From: Paenibacillus sp. FSL R10-2782
GTDB lineage: Bacteria > Bacillota > Bacilli > Paenibacillales > Paenibacillaceae
Assembly: GCF_038592985.1 (NCBI RefSeq)
Contig: NZ_CP151951.1
Location: 1,975,001-2,039,000, forward strand
Reading direction: 5' to 3'
DNA length: 64,000 nucleotides
Below the pieces are notes generated by a model. That model was not told where the DNA came from. It saw nothing but the letters and a program-made list of their open reading frames with translations, and searched no databases. A program made the translations under genes and the position numbers. This document shows positions 45,280-54,067 of the stretch, in pieces; position 1 is the first letter of the stretch, and every line of letters starts with the position of its first letter.

Positions 45280-46170
45280 GTGATAACCAAATCTAATCTC
45301 TACCGCAAAGAGAAGATATATGGATACTTATTTATCCTTCCTCCTATTCTCGGTCTGCTAATCTTTACGTTGTTCCCGTTTCTCTATTCTTTATACGGCT
45401 CTTTTACAGATTGGGACGGATTGGGACAAATGAACTTTATTGGTCTCGACAATTTTAGGGATTTATTTAGCGATGAGCTCTTTTACAAATCTATGTACAA
45501 TACTTTTTTCTTAATGCTTGGTATTCCGATTGGTCTAGTACTAGCTTTACTGCTGGCGCTGGGGTTGAATCGCAAGATTCCAGGCACGACGACATTTCGT
45601 GTGATCTACTATATTCCGGTTATTTCTTCGTTGGCTGCCGTTTCCATAATGTGGAATTGGGCATATAACGGAGACTATGGTCTGGTGAACCAATTCCTTG
45701 AACTGTTCGGCATTAAAGGTCCGAACTGGCTGATGGATAAGGATACAGTCAAGCCAGCTTTGATTCTCATGACAGTTTGGAAAGGACTTGGCTACACCAT
45801 GTTGCTGTATCTGGCGGCATTGCAAAGTGTATCTCGCTCCTATTATGAAGCGGCAGAGCTGGATGGAGCCAGCGGATTCCAAATGTTCCGCAACATTACA
45901 TGGCCAATGGTGAAGCCAGTAACTTTTTTCCTGGTCGTAACCAATATCATTGGCGGTTCGCAAATTTTTACCGAAATGAACATTATGACACCAACGGGTG
46001 GTCCAGAATACTCCTCCGCCTCAATTGTCTTCTATATTTGGGATAAGGCATTCAAAAACCTGCAAATGGGCTATGCCTCCGCGATGGCTATGATTCTCGG
46101 CATCTTCATTTTTATCGTAACGTTGATTCAATTCAAAATGAATGAAAAGTCATCCTTTGATGGGGATTGA
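45280..46170 (+). CDS. ABC sugar permease 1 (MalF/UgpA type)
   Basis: About 296 residues with six membrane helices (LFILPPILGLLIFTLFPFLYS first) and the EAA cytoplasmic loop YYEAAELDGASGFQMFRNITWPMVKP. It forms the channel with the next permease. GTG 45280 was preferred to GTG 45271 because AGAGGTGA lies five bases before it. No ATPase gene is present, so a shared MsmX-type ATPase is expected. Confidence 0.9.
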   Translation: MITKSNLYRKEKIYGYLFILPPILGLLIFTLFPFLYSLYGSFTDWDGLGQMNFIGLDNFRDLFSDELFYKSMYNTFFLMLGIPIGLVLALLLALGLNRKIPGTTTFRVIYYIPVISSLAAVSIMWNWAYNGDYGLVNQFLELFGIKGPNWLMDKDTVKPALILMTVWKGLGYTMLLYLAALQSVSRSYYEAAELDGASGFQMFRNITWPMVKPVTFFLVVTNIIGGSQIFTEMNIMTPTGGPEYSSASIVFYIWDKAFKNLQMGYASAMAMILGIFIFIVTLIQFKMNEKSSFDGD

Positions 46171-46197
46171 TTTTCGCGGAAAGGAGTGAGTCTGATT

Positions 46198-47040
46198 ATG
46201 TCCCATAGTCAAAGAACAAAAGTAACCAATACGATTATCTTTATTGCCCTGGCCATTGGAGCTATCGTGATGATCGCACCGTTGCTCTGGATGCTGTCCA
46301 CCTCGGTTAAGGAAAAGCAGGATGTTTTTGCTCTTCCGCCAGTGTGGATCCCAGAAGTGTTCCAGTTCAGTAAATACAAGGAGATTTGGGAAGCAGGGCC
46401 CTTGCTCAGCGGGATTAAAAACAGTGTGATTGTGGCTGTAAGTGTTACCGTTATTGGTACTTTTACATCCAGTGTGGCCGCTTTTGCTTTCGCAAAGCTG
46501 AGATTTCCTCATAAAAACAAGCTGTTTCTGGCCCTGATCGCATCCATGATGATTCCGTATCCGACGGTAATGATTCCACAGTTTATGATGTTTTCCAAGC
46601 TCGGTTGGGTAGACACGCTTCTGCCGCTGATTGTTCCGGGGCTGTTTGGGAATGTGGTCATGATCTTTTTCCTGCGGCAGTATTTACTTAGCATACCTGA
46701 TGCCATTATCGAAGCTGCCAAAATTGACGGAAGCTCTTATTTCCGACTCTACTCGTCGATCACGTTCCCGCTCATTAAGCCAGCTATCGCCGCGCAGCTT
46801 ATTTTATGGTTCATGGGGATTTGGAACGATTATCTGGCACCTATTATTTATTTGAATTCACCGGAAACGCAAACATTGCAGCTGGTCATAGCGAACTTTA
46901 ATGCGACCTATGCCATTCAGACGGATTATCCGCTCATTATGGCAGCTTCTATAGTCGCTTTGTTACCTGTGCTGATTATATTCCTGATCTTCCAGAAACA
47001 GATTATTGAGTCGGTTGCTATTTCCGGTGTCAAAGGTTAA
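46198..47040 (+). CDS. ABC sugar permease 2 (MalG type)
   Basis: About 280 residues, six membrane helices, and the EAA loop IPDAIIEAAKIDGSSYFRLYSSITFPLIKP. The pattern is that of MalG/AraQ-type inner-membrane subunits of carbohydrate ABC importers. AAGGAG is eleven bases before ATG 46198; the spacing is slightly long. It is followed by the GH43 lipoprotein gene after 26 bases, so co-transcription is likely. Confidence 0.9.
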   Translation: MSHSQRTKVTNTIIFIALAIGAIVMIAPLLWMLSTSVKEKQDVFALPPVWIPEVFQFSKYKEIWEAGPLLSGIKNSVIVAVSVTVIGTFTSSVAAFAFAKLRFPHKNKLFLALIASMMIPYPTVMIPQFMMFSKLGWVDTLLPLIVPGLFGNVVMIFFLRQYLLSIPDAIIEAAKIDGSSYFRLYSSITFPLIKPAIAAQLILWFMGIWNDYLAPIIYLNSPETQTLQLVIANFNATYAIQTDYPLIMAASIVALLPVLIIFLIFQKQIIESVAISGVKG

Positions 47041-47066
47041 GTGTAGCCACTGGAGGGCACGGATGA

Positions 47067-48500
47067 ATGATGCAAGGCAATCACAAATCTAAAGGAAGGA
47101 GGGAGATAACAGTTATGGTGATGCTGCTTATGCTGGGCCTATCCGGCTGTGAGAATAAAACCCCGGACCCTGTGTATCCGCAGGCTCCGCCTCCCGATCA
47201 CTTGTATGATCCAAGTACGATAAATGATGAGCAGCGCTGGACGATTAACAATGCGCATGATCCTGCGATTATCAAAACAGATCAGGGCTATTATGTCTAC
47301 TCCACGGATGTAAAGGCAGGCGGAGAGCTAAGACCGGGGGTCATGGTGCGTAAATCAACCGACCTGATCCACTGGAACTGGGTGCAGTATGCGCTGCCTG
47401 GCATTCCAAAAGAAGCAGAGGCATGGTCGTCAGCAACCAATCTGTGGGCACCGGACGTTATTAAAATGGGTGATATCTATCGGATGTATTATTCAGCTTC
47501 TACTTTTGGCAGCACACGGTCAGCCATCGGATTGCAGACATCAAGCTCGCCGGAAGGCCCGTGGAAGGATGAAGGGCTGGTCGTTAAAACGAAGGAGCAT
47601 GACAAGCTGAATGCAATTGATGCCAATCCGGTGCTGGATGCGGAGGGGAATCCGTGGATGGTATACGGCTCGTTTTTTGGAGGCATTTATATTACGCCAC
47701 TTGATCCCCAGACTGGAAAGCTGAAGGAGTCTAGCTACGGGAAAAATATTGCCGCCAGAGATCGAGCAACAGAGGATGGTGCTGTGGAAGGGCCATACAT
47801 TGTGTACAATCCCGCATTCCGCAAATATTACTTGTTTGTCTCATATGATTCTTTGTTCGAGGACTATAATGTACGCGTTGCCCGCTCGGATTCGATTACA
47901 GGTCCGTATGTGGATATCAATGGACATGATATGGCAGATACCAGCTATTTGCCCCAATATGAGATCGGAAACAAGGTATTGGGTGGCTATCGGTTCAGCG
48001 AAGGAGAAGGCTGGGTTGCGCCAGGTCACAATTCCGTTCTGAAGGACGGAGAGGATTATTATATCGTGCATCATGCACGGGGAGAGACGGATAAGCGATG
48101 GCCGTATCTGCATGTACGTAAAATATCATGGACCGCTGAGGGCTGGCCTGTCGTATCGCCGGAACGGTATGCGGGCGAGCAGGAGCAGGATATACCTCAA
48201 AGATTATTATCCGGCAGTTGGGAACGCATCGTGATGAAGCAGGAAGTGGACGGTCAAGTGGAAGCTGAACCGCTTCGTCTGGAAGATGGAGGTCGGGCAA
48301 CCAGCGGAATGCTTGAAGGCCAGTGGAGCTTTGACGGCAAGCGTACTTTAACAATGGATTGGAGCGATACGTCCGTTGGGACCAAGGAGCAACTGTTATT
48401 GCTTCCTTCATGGGACTGGGAGTTGGGTCGTCACACTCTAGTTTTTACAGGTATGGACGACAAGGGGATTTCCATTTGGGGTAAGCGTATCGGCGATTAA
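47067..48500 (+). CDS. GH43 endo-1,5-alpha-L-arabinanase-like lipoprotein
   Basis: A 477-residue exported lipoprotein: lipobox LSGC near 28, then the GH43 five-blade propeller with the catalytic aspartate in NNAHDPAIIK, the pKa-modulating aspartate in NAIDANPVL, the general acid in EDGAVEGPYIV, and GHNSVLKDGEDYYIVHHARG. A C-terminal beta domain follows (ILESGSW-like LLSGSWERI), typical of AbnB-type arabinanases. It should cut arabinan outside the cell. ATG 47067 has GGAGGG eight bases upstream; a second strong site precedes ATG 47115, which would shorten the signal peptide. Confidence 0.86.
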   Translation: MMQGNHKSKGRREITVMVMLLMLGLSGCENKTPDPVYPQAPPPDHLYDPSTINDEQRWTINNAHDPAIIKTDQGYYVYSTDVKAGGELRPGVMVRKSTDLIHWNWVQYALPGIPKEAEAWSSATNLWAPDVIKMGDIYRMYYSASTFGSTRSAIGLQTSSSPEGPWKDEGLVVKTKEHDKLNAIDANPVLDAEGNPWMVYGSFFGGIYITPLDPQTGKLKESSYGKNIAARDRATEDGAVEGPYIVYNPAFRKYYLFVSYDSLFEDYNVRVARSDSITGPYVDINGHDMADTSYLPQYEIGNKVLGGYRFSEGEGWVAPGHNSVLKDGEDYYIVHHARGETDKRWPYLHVRKISWTAEGWPVVSPERYAGEQEQDIPQRLLSGSWERIVMKQEVDGQVEAEPLRLEDGGRATSGMLEGQWSFDGKRTLTMDWSDTSVGTKEQLLLLPSWDWELGRHTLVFTGMDDKGISIWGKRIGD

Positions 48501-48541
48501 TTGTATGAACTACATACTTATATATAGAGGAGAGAAGAACT

Positions 48542-49513
48542 ATGAATCAACCTATACCTTTTATTAATCCGGTTATTGAGCAACGGGCAGACCCTTGGAT
48601 TTACAAGCATAGTGACGGATATTATTACTTTACCGGGTCCGTACCCGAGTATGATCGTATTGAGGTTCGGCGGGCACTTACTATACAGGGACTAAATAAA
48701 GCAGAGCCTGTCGCCGTGTGGCATAAATATGAAACAGGTCCGTTAAGCGCCAACATTTGGGCACCGGAAATTCATTTTATTGATGGTAAATGGTACATTT
48801 ATTTTGCAGCAGCTCGCACTACTGAAACGAAGGAAGGTCTGTTTGACCACCGTATGTTCGTGCTGGAAAATGCTTCGGCCAACCCACTGGAAGGAGAATG
48901 GGTGGAAAAGGGGCAGATCAAAACCCGTTGGGAAACATTCTCGCTTGATGGAACAGCCTTCCAGCATCATGGAGTTTTGTATTATGTATGGGCACAGAAG
49001 GACCCGGACATTGTCGGCAATTCCAATCTGTACATTTCTGAAATGAGCAATCCGTGGACGCTGCGCGGTGAGCAGGTAATGATCTCGACCCCTGAATATG
49101 ATTGGGAAGTCATCGGTTTTAAGGTAAATGAAGGAGCGGCAGTTCTGAAACGGAACGGACGAATCTTTATCAGCTATTCAGCCAGCGCGACTGACTACAA
49201 TTATTGCATGGGACTGCTGACTGCAGACGAGAATGCAGACCTGCTCGACCCGAAATCATGGGCGAAATCACCTGAGCCGGTATTCTGCACGAATGAGGAA
49301 ACGGGCCAGTTTGGACCGGGTCATAACAGCTTTACGGTTGGGGCTGACGGTAATGATGTCATCGTGTATCATGCACGGAACTACAAGGAAATTACGGGTG
49401 ACCCGCTATATGACCCGAATCGCCATACACGTGTACAGCCGTTGAATTGGCACGAGGATGGGACGCCTCATTTTGGCATTCCGGTATCGGATGGAGTTCC
49501 TGTCGGTAAATAA
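48542..49513 (+). CDS. GH43 alpha-L-arabinofuranosidase-like enzyme, cytoplasmic
   Basis: A 323-residue GH43 protein without signal peptide: QRADPWIYKHSDGYYYFTGSVPEYDRIEVRRA (catalytic base D), IWAPEIHFIDGKWYIYFAA, TFSLDGTAFQ, VNEGAAVLKRNGRIFISYS (general acid E) and GPGHNSF. The RADPW and GPGHNSF motifs fit exo-acting arabinofuranosidases. It probably trims imported arabino-oligosaccharides. AGGAGAG precedes ATG 48542. It is the last gene of the locus and is followed by a terminator. Confidence 0.85.
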   Translation: MNQPIPFINPVIEQRADPWIYKHSDGYYYFTGSVPEYDRIEVRRALTIQGLNKAEPVAVWHKYETGPLSANIWAPEIHFIDGKWYIYFAAARTTETKEGLFDHRMFVLENASANPLEGEWVEKGQIKTRWETFSLDGTAFQHHGVLYYVWAQKDPDIVGNSNLYISEMSNPWTLRGEQVMISTPEYDWEVIGFKVNEGAAVLKRNGRIFISYSASATDYNYCMGLLTADENADLLDPKSWAKSPEPVFCTNEETGQFGPGHNSFTVGADGNDVIVYHARNYKEITGDPLYDPNRHTRVQPLNWHEDGTPHFGIPVSDGVPVGK

Positions 49514-49613
49514 GCGATACGAATGTTACAGGAGTGGCGTGTTGTATAACAGCGACGCAGTTTTCTGAACAATGCAGGAAATGATAGATTCACTACGCAT
49601 AACAAGGGTGATT

Positions 49614-49655
49614 AGATATCTTCTAAGCCGTAAGGCTGGGAGATATCTTTTTTTT
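49614..49655 (+). terminator. Terminator of the arabinan operon
   Basis: Arms AGATATCT (49614-49621) and AGATATCT (49641-49648) with an inner AGCC/GGCT stem, then a T run. Confidence 0.88.
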
Positions 49656-49818
49656 CGTGGCAGCGGAAAAACCCTTTTCAAAAACTCGGTTTATGATTGT
49701 TAAAAAAGTTTAATATTTTCCACGGGATGTAAACAATAAATGTATGGTAAAGTGTATTTTATACAAGGCTCTTATCTACACGTATTTACCGAATCCGAAT
49801 CAATCGAGGTGAGGAAAA

Positions 49819-51906
49819 ATGCTGCAATCGTTAAAAGCCATTGCCAACTATCGGAAAGAAAACGATCTGGCCTGGGATACGCCGACTTGGCTCAAGCTGC
49901 TCGTTTCGGCTGAGGAGCGCATTGTGAACCTGGAACGAATCCACTCTATAGGGGAGTTAAAGGAAGCTAATCCTGTACTGGATTATGTGGAGCGTACGTT
50001 GCTTATTTTGGACGGGCTTCCATTGTCTTTCTGGATTAAGGAGCTACTGGAAGACGTGCTGGTATGGTCTGAGACGGCCAAAGGAGGCACAGTCCGCGAA
50101 CGGCTGCGTTGGCAGCAGGAGGGCATCAATTTATTTGTGCATAATATTGGTTCCGCCCAGCTGTACGTCAGACAGGCTCAAGCGGAGAAACCGGTGTTCC
50201 CCCGCAACACTATGACTCGGATTCTGATAGAGACCCATGGATTAATCGGACAGTATATACGGGGTGAAATTCCTTTTGCGGAAAATCGGGCGCTGCTGGA
50301 AATTACCCGTAAGGGCTGGTTAAGCCACGAAGAACTGGAGCTTGCCTTACGTGCGCTAAATGAGTGCATTATCGCCGGGGTAGACCCTGAGTTATGGGAG
50401 CAGGTACGGAGTGAAGTGGAGCAACTGATTGGCTGGATCGCCTGGGATAACGCGCCTGTGGCCTGGAGTGTGAAGGAACGATTGGAGAGATTACGGTCGG
50501 TTTCTATTCATGAAGGGGAACCCTTCGAGCAGGCTTACGCCGAGCTGGAGCGCGAGTTGAATGTAGATAAGGCGTTGGCTCCGTTGGAGAATCGAACGCT
50601 TTGGTATGTGGAGTCGGCTTTACAGGATTTTTCGCTTCCGGAGCTGGTGAAGGTATTTTTACTTGCGTTACGGGATGGTACGGGACAGGAATTGCCTGCA
50701 ACGGTGCGACATATCAGCTTTGAATCCCTCATGAACACGATGCATTATGACTATCGAGGTATCAAGAAAATTAATATATACAAAAAACGAATGATTGAGA
50801 AATATTTACATGCGCTATCCTGGCAGGATATCTTGCAAGGAAAACGGAAGCAGAATCCTCATTTGAATGTGATCGTGGAGCATAAAGAGGAACTGCCGAG
50901 TACCGTATTTTTCAATTTTCATTTTTCATCTGCGGCTGAGAAGCTGATCGACTTTTGCATCGAGGCGGAAAAAACGCCTTTGTATGACAAAGCTATATTA
51001 TTACTGTTTGACCTGTTCGGCTTGCGTCGTGATGCTTATGATCGTTTTCACAATGAGGAAACATACCTTACGGATATGAATCAAACTGTGGATTACAAAA
51101 AGGTCATTCTGGATTATGTGACGGGGACTCGTGTACTGGATATCGGACCTGGCGGGGGGGTGCTGCTGGATCTGATTGAACAGGAGATACCGGACGTGAA
51201 GCCGCTGGGACTCGATATTTCTGTGAATGTTATTGAAGCACTCAAACGTAAAAAGCAATTGGAGGGCCACCGCTGGGATGTGATTAAAGGAGATGCTCTC
51301 CAACTGGAGGAATTTATAGAACCGGGGAGCATGGACACGGTCATTTTTTCTTCCATTCTCCACGAGCTGTATTCTTACATTGAACGGGATGGAGCCCGGT
51401 TCAATCTGCATACGGTGGAGGCTGCTTTGCAAAGCGCCTATCATGTGCTGGCACCGGGCGGACGTATCATTATCCGTGACGGCATTATGACCGAACCGGC
51501 AGAACAGCGCAGACGAATCCGGTTCCTGGAGCCGGACGGAATGGAATGGTTGCTGCGATATGCCGAGGATTTTGCAGGTCGCCACATTGAAGTCGAGCGT
51601 GTGAGTGAGCATGAGGCTATTTTGCCTGTGAACGATGCGATGGAATTTCTGTACACCTACACGTGGGGAGCGGAAGCCTATGTGCATGAAGTGCAGGAGC
51701 AGTTTGGGTATTTTACCCCTTCACAGTATGAAGAGTGTATTCGTCGCACGCTTGGATCGCAGGCAATAATCCGGGAGAGCCGTCATTATCTGCAGGAGGG
51801 CTATGCGGAAGCGCTGGCCGGGCGTATTGAATTTACCGATGAGCAGGGTCAGCCTGTTCCCCTGCCGGATAGCACCTGTCTGATTGTGATTGAGAAGCCG
51901 CAATAG
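49819..51906 (+). CDS. Large protein with a class I methyltransferase domain
   Basis: A 695-residue protein. Residues about 420-600 form a SAM-dependent methyltransferase: VLDIGPGGGVLLDLI (motif I), PLGLDISVNVIEALK, GDALQLEEF, VIFSSILHELYSYIE and APGGRIIIRDG. The first 400 residues are mostly helical with no recognised domain (RENDLAWDTPTWLKLL-type ENDLAWDTPTWLKLL start); the last 95 residues are also unassigned. The substrate is unknown. GAGGTGAGG precedes ATG 49819. It is a single gene with its own terminator. Confidence 0.78.
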   Translation: MLQSLKAIANYRKENDLAWDTPTWLKLLVSAEERIVNLERIHSIGELKEANPVLDYVERTLLILDGLPLSFWIKELLEDVLVWSETAKGGTVRERLRWQQEGINLFVHNIGSAQLYVRQAQAEKPVFPRNTMTRILIETHGLIGQYIRGEIPFAENRALLEITRKGWLSHEELELALRALNECIIAGVDPELWEQVRSEVEQLIGWIAWDNAPVAWSVKERLERLRSVSIHEGEPFEQAYAELERELNVDKALAPLENRTLWYVESALQDFSLPELVKVFLLALRDGTGQELPATVRHISFESLMNTMHYDYRGIKKINIYKKRMIEKYLHALSWQDILQGKRKQNPHLNVIVEHKEELPSTVFFNFHFSSAAEKLIDFCIEAEKTPLYDKAILLLFDLFGLRRDAYDRFHNEETYLTDMNQTVDYKKVILDYVTGTRVLDIGPGGGVLLDLIEQEIPDVKPLGLDISVNVIEALKRKKQLEGHRWDVIKGDALQLEEFIEPGSMDTVIFSSILHELYSYIERDGARFNLHTVEAALQSAYHVLAPGGRIIIRDGIMTEPAEQRRRIRFLEPDGMEWLLRYAEDFAGRHIEVERVSEHEAILPVNDAMEFLYTYTWGAEAYVHEVQEQFGYFTPSQYEECIRRTLGSQAIIRESRHYLQEGYAEALAGRIEFTDEQGQPVPLPDSTCLIVIEKPQ

Positions 51907-51958
51907 AGTAGGTTAGTATGCTTTGTTTTGTTATCGAGTGAGACTGATAAAATGTAAG

Positions 51959-52000
51959 AAAGCCTTCTGATTTGCGTCTAATGCGGTCAGAAGGCTTTTT
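51959..52000 (+). terminator. Terminator
   Basis: Arms AAGCCTTCTGA (51960-51970) and TCAGAAGGCTT (51987-51997), then TTTTT. Confidence 0.88.
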
Positions 52001-52190
52001 ACATTTTATTAGACAATTGATTCATTTGTAAAAGAAACAGACATCCTGTCTGTTCGTTCACAAGTTACTTCCGATTTAATGTACCATAATTATGGAAAAA
52101 GTGATTTTGAAAATGATATACTAAGAGAGAACATTCTATGAATATTGGGTATACCTTTTTTTGCTACCAATGAAGGGAGGCGTGTTCGTG

Positions 52191-52721
52191 ATGTCCTCGC
52201 ATGTGGAGATATCGCAATATGACCCGCAGTGGGTAAAAGAGTATTCATATGAGCGGACAAAAATCGCAGAGACTCTCGGAGATATTAGTATGGGCATAGA
52301 GCATATTGGGAGCACATCCGTTCCTGGCCTTGGAGCCAAGGCGATTATTGATATTATGGTTGGGGTAGAAGATTTGGCAAGGGTTCAGTCCGAACATCGG
52401 GAGCGCTTGCTTCGTATTCAGTATGAATATGTACATAAGCCTGATTTTCCGGAGAGAGCTTTTTTTCGTCGTGGAGAATGGGGAGTAGGAACCCATCATT
52501 TACATATTTACAAGTATCAAGGGGAGCACTGGGTGAACCATCTATTGTTTCGGAATTACTTAAAAACGCACCCGGAGAGCTTGTCGGGGTATGATGCTCT
52601 GAAAAAAGAATTGGTGCAGCAGTTCAAATATGATCGTCAAGCGTATACCGAGGCCAAAGGGCCGTTCATTCGGCAGGTGATTAAGCAGGCGAAGCTTGAA
52701 AAATTTAAGAAGGAGGAATGA
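52191..52721 (+). CDS. GrpB family protein, second copy
   Basis: A 176-residue GrpB/UPF0157 protein: VEISQYDPQWVKEYSYERTKIAETLG, HIGSTSVPGLGAKAIIDIMVGV, HHLHIYKYQGEHWVNHLLFRNYLKTHPE. It is related to the protein at 37.9-38.5 kb but clearly diverged. Function unknown. ATG 52191 follows GGGAGG at 10 bases; a GTG one codon earlier is possible. Confidence 0.86.
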   Translation: MSSHVEISQYDPQWVKEYSYERTKIAETLGDISMGIEHIGSTSVPGLGAKAIIDIMVGVEDLARVQSEHRERLLRIQYEYVHKPDFPERAFFRRGEWGVGTHHLHIYKYQGEHWVNHLLFRNYLKTHPESLSGYDALKKELVQQFKYDRQAYTEAKGPFIRQVIKQAKLEKFKKEE

Positions 52722-52843
52722 CGAAAGAACTGGAGCAGCTTGGCGTATCGGTAGAAGAAAGATAACAAACAACTCTGTTTTCTTAACACTTTTTGCATAT
52801 AATACAGGTGAAATGACAGGATAGCTTTAAAAATGAAGGAGTT

Positions 52844-53278
52844 GTGTTGAAAATGTCAAAACGTTTGATTCCTTACATCACGATGGATGGAAATGCAAAA
52901 GAAGCAATCGAATTTTATGAAAAGGCATTGGATGCCCAACTGCTTTTTATCCAAACCTTCGGTGAAATGCCTGAAAATCCGGAATTCCCCATTCCCGCAG
53001 AGGTCAAGGAACGTGTGGGACATGCCACTCTCAAAGTCGGTGAGACGGAGCTTATGTTTTCCGACACCTTTCCTGGTTCGCCGTTTAACAGCGGGAATCA
53101 GGTGAGCATCTGTATTACCACCGACAGTGTCGAGCAATCCCAAAAAATGTTTGACGCTCTCCAGCAAGGGGGACAGGTGGGGATGGCTTTGCAAGAAACC
53201 CATTTTAGTCCTGCTTATGGGAATGTAACAGACAAGTTTGGTATTACCTTTCAAATTTTCACGGAGGGTCGGCCTTAA
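52844..53278 (+). CDS. PhnB-like VOC family protein
   Basis: A 144-residue protein of the vicinal-oxygen-chelate fold, PhnB/YjdN type: RLIPYITMDGNAKEAIEFYEKALDAQLLF, VGHATLKVGETELMFSDTFPG, QETHFSPAYGNVTDKFGITFQIF. Function in Gram-positives is unknown; glyoxalase/dioxygenase-like metal binding is possible. TTG 52844 follows AAGGAG at five bases; ATG 52853 is the alternative. A weak terminator follows. Confidence 0.87.
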   Translation: MLKMSKRLIPYITMDGNAKEAIEFYEKALDAQLLFIQTFGEMPENPEFPIPAEVKERVGHATLKVGETELMFSDTFPGSPFNSGNQVSICITTDSVEQSQKMFDALQQGGQVGMALQETHFSPAYGNVTDKFGITFQIFTEGRP

Positions 53279-53286
53279 ACAATGGA

Positions 53287-53328
53287 AAACGGCCTGATTT
53301 CGCTACCTTGGCGATCTGGCTGTTTTTT
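53287..53328 (+). terminator. Imperfect terminator after the VOC gene
   Basis: ACGGCC...GATT..CGC pairs with GCG..ATC..GGCTGT around a TACCTTG loop, followed by TTTTTT. Confidence 0.6.
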
Positions 53329-53485
53329 GTATGAATCCTCGTTCAAGAGGTTTCTCCATTAACAGGCGAATGATTTCCGGTTGATCGTGATGATATGCAG
53401 CCATATGCAGACAAGTATGACCATCGCTATCCTGAATGGCGGTTCTGGCCTGGTGGGACACAAGGAGAAAGGATTTATCCCCTCG
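53303..53485 (-). pseudogene. Ankyrin-repeat protein remnant
   Basis: A minus-strand frame of 60 codons without start codon reads ...RTAIQDSDGHTCLHMAAYHHDQPEIIRLLMEKPLERGF. The D-G-x-T-x-L-H-x-A-A-x(n)-I-x-x-L-L pattern is one ankyrin repeat. It is closed upstream by a stop and overlaps the VOC terminator. This is the tail of a lost ankyrin-repeat gene. Confidence 0.65.
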
Positions 53486-53538
53486 TTAGTTTTAAATAAA
53501 AATACTTATCGCTGAGTATATCAACAACAAACACATAA

Positions 53539-53697
53539 TTAATCGAAATGACTTGTCATGTTTAGCAAAGAACTTTTGAAAATCGAGCCGAACCCTGACC
53601 ATAAAAGTAACGCCAGCCATCCTAAAAAAATGGGCAAAGCCAAATAAAAAACGATGGATTCAAACGAATGATTAAACGGCAAGATAAAAGCACTCAT
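53539..53697 (-). CDS. Hydrophobic small ORF or membrane-protein remnant, 52 residues
   Basis: ATG 53697 opens 52 codons: MSAFILPFNHSFESIVFYLA, then LPIFLGWLALLLWSGFGSIF, two hydrophobic helices, ending LNMTSHFD. The frame stays open for 13 codons upstream. No convincing ribosome site is visible, and the surroundings are full of gene remnants, so it is more likely the C-terminal end of a decayed membrane protein than a complete gene. Confidence 0.35.
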   Translation of the reverse strand: MSAFILPFNHSFESIVFYLALPIFLGWLALLLWSGFGSIFKSSLLNMTSHFD

Positions 53698-53805
53698 GAC
53701 CGTTAAAAAAAACAATGTGGAACCCTGTATGTTTAACTATCGTTTCCCGTTACTTGAATAATTCATTTCTGAATCTGACCATCGTCTGTTTGGAAAAATC
53801 CCCAC

Positions 53806-53847
53806 AGAAAAAGCACCGGCTCACGATGTTATCATGAACCGGTGCTT
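53806..53847 (-). terminator. Terminator left behind after the SLH remnant
   Basis: Arms AAGCACCGG (53811-53819) and CCGGTGCTT (53839-53847), with a T run on the minus strand (complement of 53808-53812). Confidence 0.75.
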
Positions 53848-53900
53848 ATTCGATCATTTCTACATATACGTTCAAATGGAGTCTCTGTCAGGAAGCCCCG

Positions 53901-54008
53901 TTAATGGATGAAATGGAACTGCTTTAACAACCGTTCCAAGAGAACCGCCGCTTCCACCCGGGTCGTATGCGCCAAGGGTGCAAATTGATTAGCGATGCGT
54001 CCCTGGGC
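53901..54008 (-). pseudogene. Remnant of an SLH-domain protein
   Basis: A minus-strand frame between two stops reads AQGRIANQFAPLAHTTRVEAAVLLERLLKQFHFIH. The F-x-P....TTR.EAAVLL.RLL pattern is the end of an S-layer homology domain, with the usual C-terminal position before a terminator. The rest of the gene is gone. Confidence 0.65.
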
Positions 54009-54067
54009 CTACTCAGCCCCATTGGACACCGCGGGACTCCGGCTGGTTGCTATTCAGGAAGCACGTG

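Noticed and set aside
52718..52765. Fifteen-codon ORF starting on the stop of the second GrpB gene
   Set aside because: It has a good ribosome site but is very short and shows no recognisable product; chance ATGA overlap is more likely.
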